NCBI GenBank assembly: GCA_019096065.1
Contig: JAGUCH010000001.1
Location: 9,734,001 to 9,798,000, forward strand
DNA: 64,000 nt
From: Paracyclopina nana
Lineage: Eukaryota; Arthropoda; Copepoda; Cyclopoida; Cyclopettidae
Reading direction: 5' to 3'
Below, piece after piece: positions 60,702 through 64,000 of the stretch (the stretch's first letter is position 1; the number at the start of each line of letters is the position of its first letter). Made by a program: the position numbers and the translations under genes. Below the pieces are notes generated by a model. The model saw only the letters and a program-made list of their open reading frames with translations. It had not been told where the DNA came from and ran no database searches.

Positions 60702-62170
60702 TTATTTGTGCCACGGCAAGGCGAAATGAGAGCTAGGGCGTGAGGCATCTATGTGCCATTCGGGCACCACGCCGTTAATGTCGTAGCCGTAGTGAATGAG
60801 TAATTCCTCATGTTTTTTGATGGCTTTCGCCGCCACAATTGTTCGAACGTGGCCAAACCTAGGACGGTAAGCCAAAGTAGACATTCCAATGCTTGAAGCT
60901 GCGACTGACTTTGTGGCCGAGCGTCGCTCAGTAGCTAGTGGACGACGTCACAGCTCCCTATGGGCACGTTCAGGCCCGGCCTCGAATTCGATCAAGTTCT
61001 TGCGGAAGTCAGCCCCATCTCATACGGCTATTCTTCACGGAACAAAGAGACATAAAATCACGAAATCTGTTCGTCATAACTGCGGCGGCGCTGCTATCAC
61101 AAAAAGAGGGAACTAATGTAGAAAGTAATGCAGATGCCGGAGCTAATGATTTCTACTATTATTCCCTAAGAATCTTTCATTTTGAAATGCAATTTTTGCC
61201 TGGATATGATTATCAATTTATAATATAATCAACTTTAACTTCAATGACATTGAATTTTCTAGCGCAGGCTTTAAAAAAATGAAGGGCTACTATCAGCAAC
61301 TTTTTTCTCATCTACTCCTTTAAATCCAATGTGGCTAACTTTTGCTGAAACCGTTTTGTTTTGAAGTGAGTGTTGCCAGATTTTTTTTACTTCTCAAAAG
61401 GCCTTTATTTTGGCGTTTTCGGTGAAACTCTGGCAAAAATGAAAATGTGATTATTGAATTTTTTTTTCGTCAGACGGGGTACCACAGTATAGTCCGACAG
61501 CTCATAGAAGTGAAGCTCAGCTAGTATGTCACCTTATATTATAGATCATCTTGGCGGAAGTCACACCTAAGTCACTTTGAGCAACCTTACAATTCTGCCT
61601 CCAACATTTCACAGTTCATGGACCGTTTCGCGCAAACCACAATCCATTGTAGTAAGCAATCAGGTCGTGGGCCTTGAAGTCTCTTCTTGCCACCAAAGTG
61701 TCTCCGAGGAGTTGGCTGCAGCAGCGAAAACGGGTGAGAGCCAGTCTACGTCGGAATTAGCAATCATACCAGCCTCCCTGCTTATTCTCCACTGGCCTTG
61801 TGGAGGATCAAACCGAAAAGTTGGAGAGCCGGGTCGAAGCTTGGCAATTTTCATCGACGTGGACCGTTTCCAAGTCGGGATAAATGAAAGCAATGTCGTG
61901 GCCTATGCAAGCATGCTGAAGAGAGCAATTCACCTGTCATGGTTTCGTTTCTTTCCAGCTCACCGTAGAAGCAGCCGCCGTGCAACTCTTTTTCCCCATG
62001 GTGATGTGCAGCTATCTTCCAGGCTGGACATGTGAACTTTCCAGTCGGTTCTGCAATTCGCAACATCAGTGTGGTCGACTTCGATCCGGCAAACAGGTAG
62101 AGAAGACTTTGACCTTCGTCGAGGGGCATTTGTTGGTTGTGAGATGCACGCTTTCAGCCATGAAGTCACT
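60702..62170 (-). pseudogene. Decayed SETD7-type histone-lysine methyltransferase, interrupted by a transposon
   Basis: Minus-strand fragments follow the order of SETD7 proteins but in shifting frames. They run from a MORN-end-like piece (GGCFYGELERNETMTG, about 61970-61930) and DIAFIYPDLETV (about 61900-61863) to FRFDPPQGQW (about 61820). The SET core start is GDTLVARRDFKAHDLIAYYNG (about 61708-61640). FRKNLIEFEAG abuts the insertion, then comes SY-stop-ATLGHKVSRSFKHW (TGA at 60930-60928). The end is YRPRFGHVRTIVAAKAIKK with HYGYD and PEW (60870-60760). Damage includes a stop where a Cys codon is expected, loss of the NHSF cofactor motif (reads SRSF), at least three frame changes, an extra 31 nt segment near 61900-61930, and a 544 bp mobile element. 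Some frame changes might be introns or sequence errors, but the stop and the insertion are not easily explained that way. No full-length parent is visible in the window. Confidence 0.7.
61010..61553. mobile_element. hAT-like non-autonomous element, copy 2, within the SETD7-like pseudogene
   Basis: 544 bp matching 9089-9655 end to end, with small deletions (for example after TCAGCAACTTT). Flanked by GCGGAAGT at 61002-61009 and 61554-61561. No ORF of its own. Confidence 0.85.
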
Positions 62171-62179
62171 TGTTTGGTC

Positions 62180-63320
62180 GTTCGACCATTTGTCGGCCGT
62201 TTGAGAGCCAGTGCTGCTCACTAGCTGGCTGCAAAGTCTGAAAAAAGGCTTGATAATGGTGTCATACTAGCTGCTTAGCAGTAGCTTGCAAAGGACAACA
62301 AATGTGCGATGACGATTCAGAGGAAGACTCGTTTCCAGGTGCCTCGAGAATAACATGAGCATAGCATGCAAGACACCTGCATGCCAAGAGGTCAAACACC
62401 CGAAAACCGTGATCTAGGTAGTGCTGCTGCTCCTTCTTCTCAGGGCGGTGAATCCAATTTTTTGCTGCGAAACTTTCTTCGGGGTTTTTTCTCACCAAAA
62501 AAAAGGTATGGTTAATAGCCATGCCAGTTTGTCAGCTTGGAATTTGGTGTAATTTTCGTTGTTCCCACACACTCGGCTTTCGAGGAGAATTGAGAGGAGA
62601 ATTGTCTACTAAGATGCGTATCAGTGATGCACAGCCTAGCTTCCATTTCAGCGAAGGCTCACATTATCCCAAAATCGAGATCGGAGAGACAGTTTGAATC
62701 TGCACGCTCTGCGAGCAAATCGGTGACAGCTCGAGCGACAAAAGATGTGCTCGTGACAAAAGAAAAGTCAGTGCATAGCAAGAGTTTGTCAACTTTGAAG
62801 CTTTTTCGCGTCGCTTTTCATCCCAGCTTTTGACAAGGTTTTTTTCATGACGAAATTAAAATATGGGAGCACTCTCCAGAGACTCACTGCGAACAAATGA
62901 GCTTTTCTCAACTCAAGTTTGAGCTGTGGTGAATTTTTAAAACTCCAATTTTCACGAGAAGAAGCTGCCGCGAAGGACTCGTCGAGAAGAAGATCAATTG
63001 GGAAGGTTAATGAGCATTCAAATTTCCAACATCGGTCTTATGGTCAGGAGTGATCATTACGAGCGTTCCAGACAAATGACACCAATCCCATTTATTTATG
63101 GCCACTTTTTTGCCCCTTTAATGACTTGTGTCATGCCACGATTGGAAACGTTTTAACAAAGACCGAATCGCAATTACTTTTGTCTCTGCTCTTCGTAGCG
63201 AAGCGTGCCTGAACGATCCTGCGATCTACCTCAGACTTGGATCCTTGGTCACGGTTCGAAACGTATCGGCGAATGGATTCGAATGGATATAGCAATGCTA
63301 ACCTAACCTAACTCCTGTCC
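62180..63320. other. Intergenic stretch near the right end
   Basis: No repeat or exon recognised. CTAACCTAACCTAAC near 63299 is too short to mean anything telomeric. Confidence 0.4.
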
Positions 63321-63333
63321 TTCCAGATGATGA

Positions 63334-63478
63334 ACAAGGGGCCCTGGATGCAATGCCTGGATGGAAAGACAAGTGGAAGACCAAAAGCAATGCTTATGAT
63401 CTGAAGGATGCAGCCTCTAATTCCTTTGGAATCAGGCTACAGATGAGCTATGCTCAAGATGAAGACAAATGGACATAA
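63334..63478 (+). CDS. Possible 3'-terminal exon of an unidentified gene
   Basis: A splice-acceptor-like CTGTCCTTCCAG precedes an open frame that, read from the third base, encodes about 48 residues: DEQGALDAMPGWKDKWKT, then YDLKDAASNSFGIRLQM, ending DEDKWT and TAA. ATAAAATAA and AATAAA follow within 25 nt. Composition looks coding, but I cannot find an upstream exon to pair with it and do not recognise the protein. A processed fragment is an alternative. Confidence 0.3.
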
Positions 63479-63675
63479 AATAATTAGAGTTTCAATAAAT
63501 ACAAAGTATGAAAAATTGGAGACACAAGTTCTATTCTTGAATTCGTTTGCAACAGTGAACAAAAAAACAGTGAGTTGGCATCAGCTGCCGCCGTTGGCGT
63601 GGCCGCGCGCCCAAGGTGCGCCGTCAAGGTGAGGCAAACTCGCACAGAGTCCCCCCTTGGAGCCCGTTGGCCTCT

Positions 63676-64000
63676 CTAAGGCCATTTGGCCGTGAAGGCC
63701 ACAAAACGGGTCTCCAACACATGCCTGGCAACACCGTCGACCTTGATGATCCGGTTGTAGGGGATAAGGCTGACGCGGTCTTCTTCTCTTGCCAGTTTCA
63801 AGCGAAAGCCTTCGTGAAGCCTGAAGCCCTTGATGCTCAGCAGACTGCATAAGGACGCCTCCTCGACCAACTGCATCCACGGCTTGCCGAACTTCAGCTC
63901 GTGGTGCCAGGGCTCATGGCCCAGCTCCTGACAGAGCTCGCACCTCTTCAGCAGCATCTCGCACACCATCACTGTGTGGTCGGTGGAGCCGCATTGCGGG
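63676..64000 (-). CDS. Unidentified ORF truncated by the window end
   Basis: Open on the minus strand from the window edge to a TAG at 63676-63678, at least 107 residues. It begins in a Cys-containing region (QCGSTDHTVMVCEMLLKRCE, CELCQELGHEPWHHELK) followed by WMQLVEEASLCSLLSIKG, FRLHEGFRLKLAREEDRV and SLIPYNRIIKVDG. The GC content and codon use resemble the genuine exons more than the flanking DNA, so I think it is coding. AAG|GTCGAC or a later site could be a splice donor, in which case the last 25 residues are not real. No family recognised. Whether it connects to the SETD7-like pseudogene on the same strand is unknown; nothing in it resembles that family. Confidence 0.4.
   Translation of the reverse strand, partial: PQCGSTDHTVMVCEMLLKRCELCQELGHEPWHHELKFGKPWMQLVEEASLCSLLSIKGFRLHEGFRLKLAREEDRVSLIPYNRIIKVDGVARHVLETRFVAFTAKWP

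Noticed and set aside
63295..63312. Telomere-like CTAACCTAACCTAAC
   Set aside because: Only about three repeats; the same ACCTAACC occurs at the ends of element D. Not evidence of a telomere.

Overview
This is a 64 kb window of an animal nuclear genome, almost certainly an arthropod. A small-intron crustacean such as a copepod or cladoceran is my guess, but I cannot place it further. Evidence: protein genes are split by GT-AG introns, many only 50-60 nt long. The gene set is ecdysozoan/arthropod: lachesin, a Snakeskin-like septate-junction protein, a PAN+ZP cuticle-type membrane protein, Seven-up/COUP-TF, and an FMRFamide-receptor-like GPCR. Exons are GC-rich while intergenic DNA is AT-rich and full of short non-autonomous transposons. 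I found no bacterial operons, rRNA or CRISPR.

Layout. 1-12.8 kb: no convincing gene; several MITEs and palindromic elements. 12.9-15.8 kb (+): lachesin-like GPI-anchored Ig protein, whose second intron carries a 1.2 kb repeat containing a tRNA-like segment. 15.9-17.2 kb (-): mitochondrial NAD-isocitrate dehydrogenase beta subunit, convergent with lachesin. 17.8-19.9 kb (-): FMRFamide/neuropeptide-type GPCR with nine exons. 20.4-21.8 kb (-): a second, unassigned multipass receptor-like protein. 21.8-29.4 kb: gene-poor and dense in inverted repeats. 29.4-30.4 kb (+): orphan 7TM protein. 33.7-34.6 kb (+): Snakeskin-like four-TM protein. 34.7-38.7 kb: nested MITEs. 38.8-41.8 kb (+): KSR-like pseudokinase. 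42.2-42.6 kb: hAT-type MITE with an intact target duplication. 43.2-49.2 kb (+): PAN/ZP membrane protein; its 3.5 kb second intron houses, on the opposite strand, a four-exon gene resembling a LINE ORF1 protein. 52.1-54.0 kb (-): seven-up/COUP-TF nuclear receptor. 54-60.7 kb: long non-coding stretch upstream of it. 60.7-62.2 kb (-): a decayed SETD7-type methyltransferase pseudogene interrupted by a 544 bp transposon with an 8 bp target duplication. 63.3-64 kb: a possible terminal exon (+) and an unidentified ORF running off the window (-).

The genes do not form an operon or pathway. Three suit an epithelial or cuticle context (lachesin and Snakeskin in septate junctions, the ZP protein at the apical matrix), but that grouping is inference. 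The mobile component consists only of short non-autonomous elements. No transposase or reverse transcriptase ORF is visible. Several insertions can be dated relative to each other because uninterrupted paralogous copies lie in the same window. Exon coordinates were read by eye from splice signals and reading-frame continuity and may be off by a base or two.
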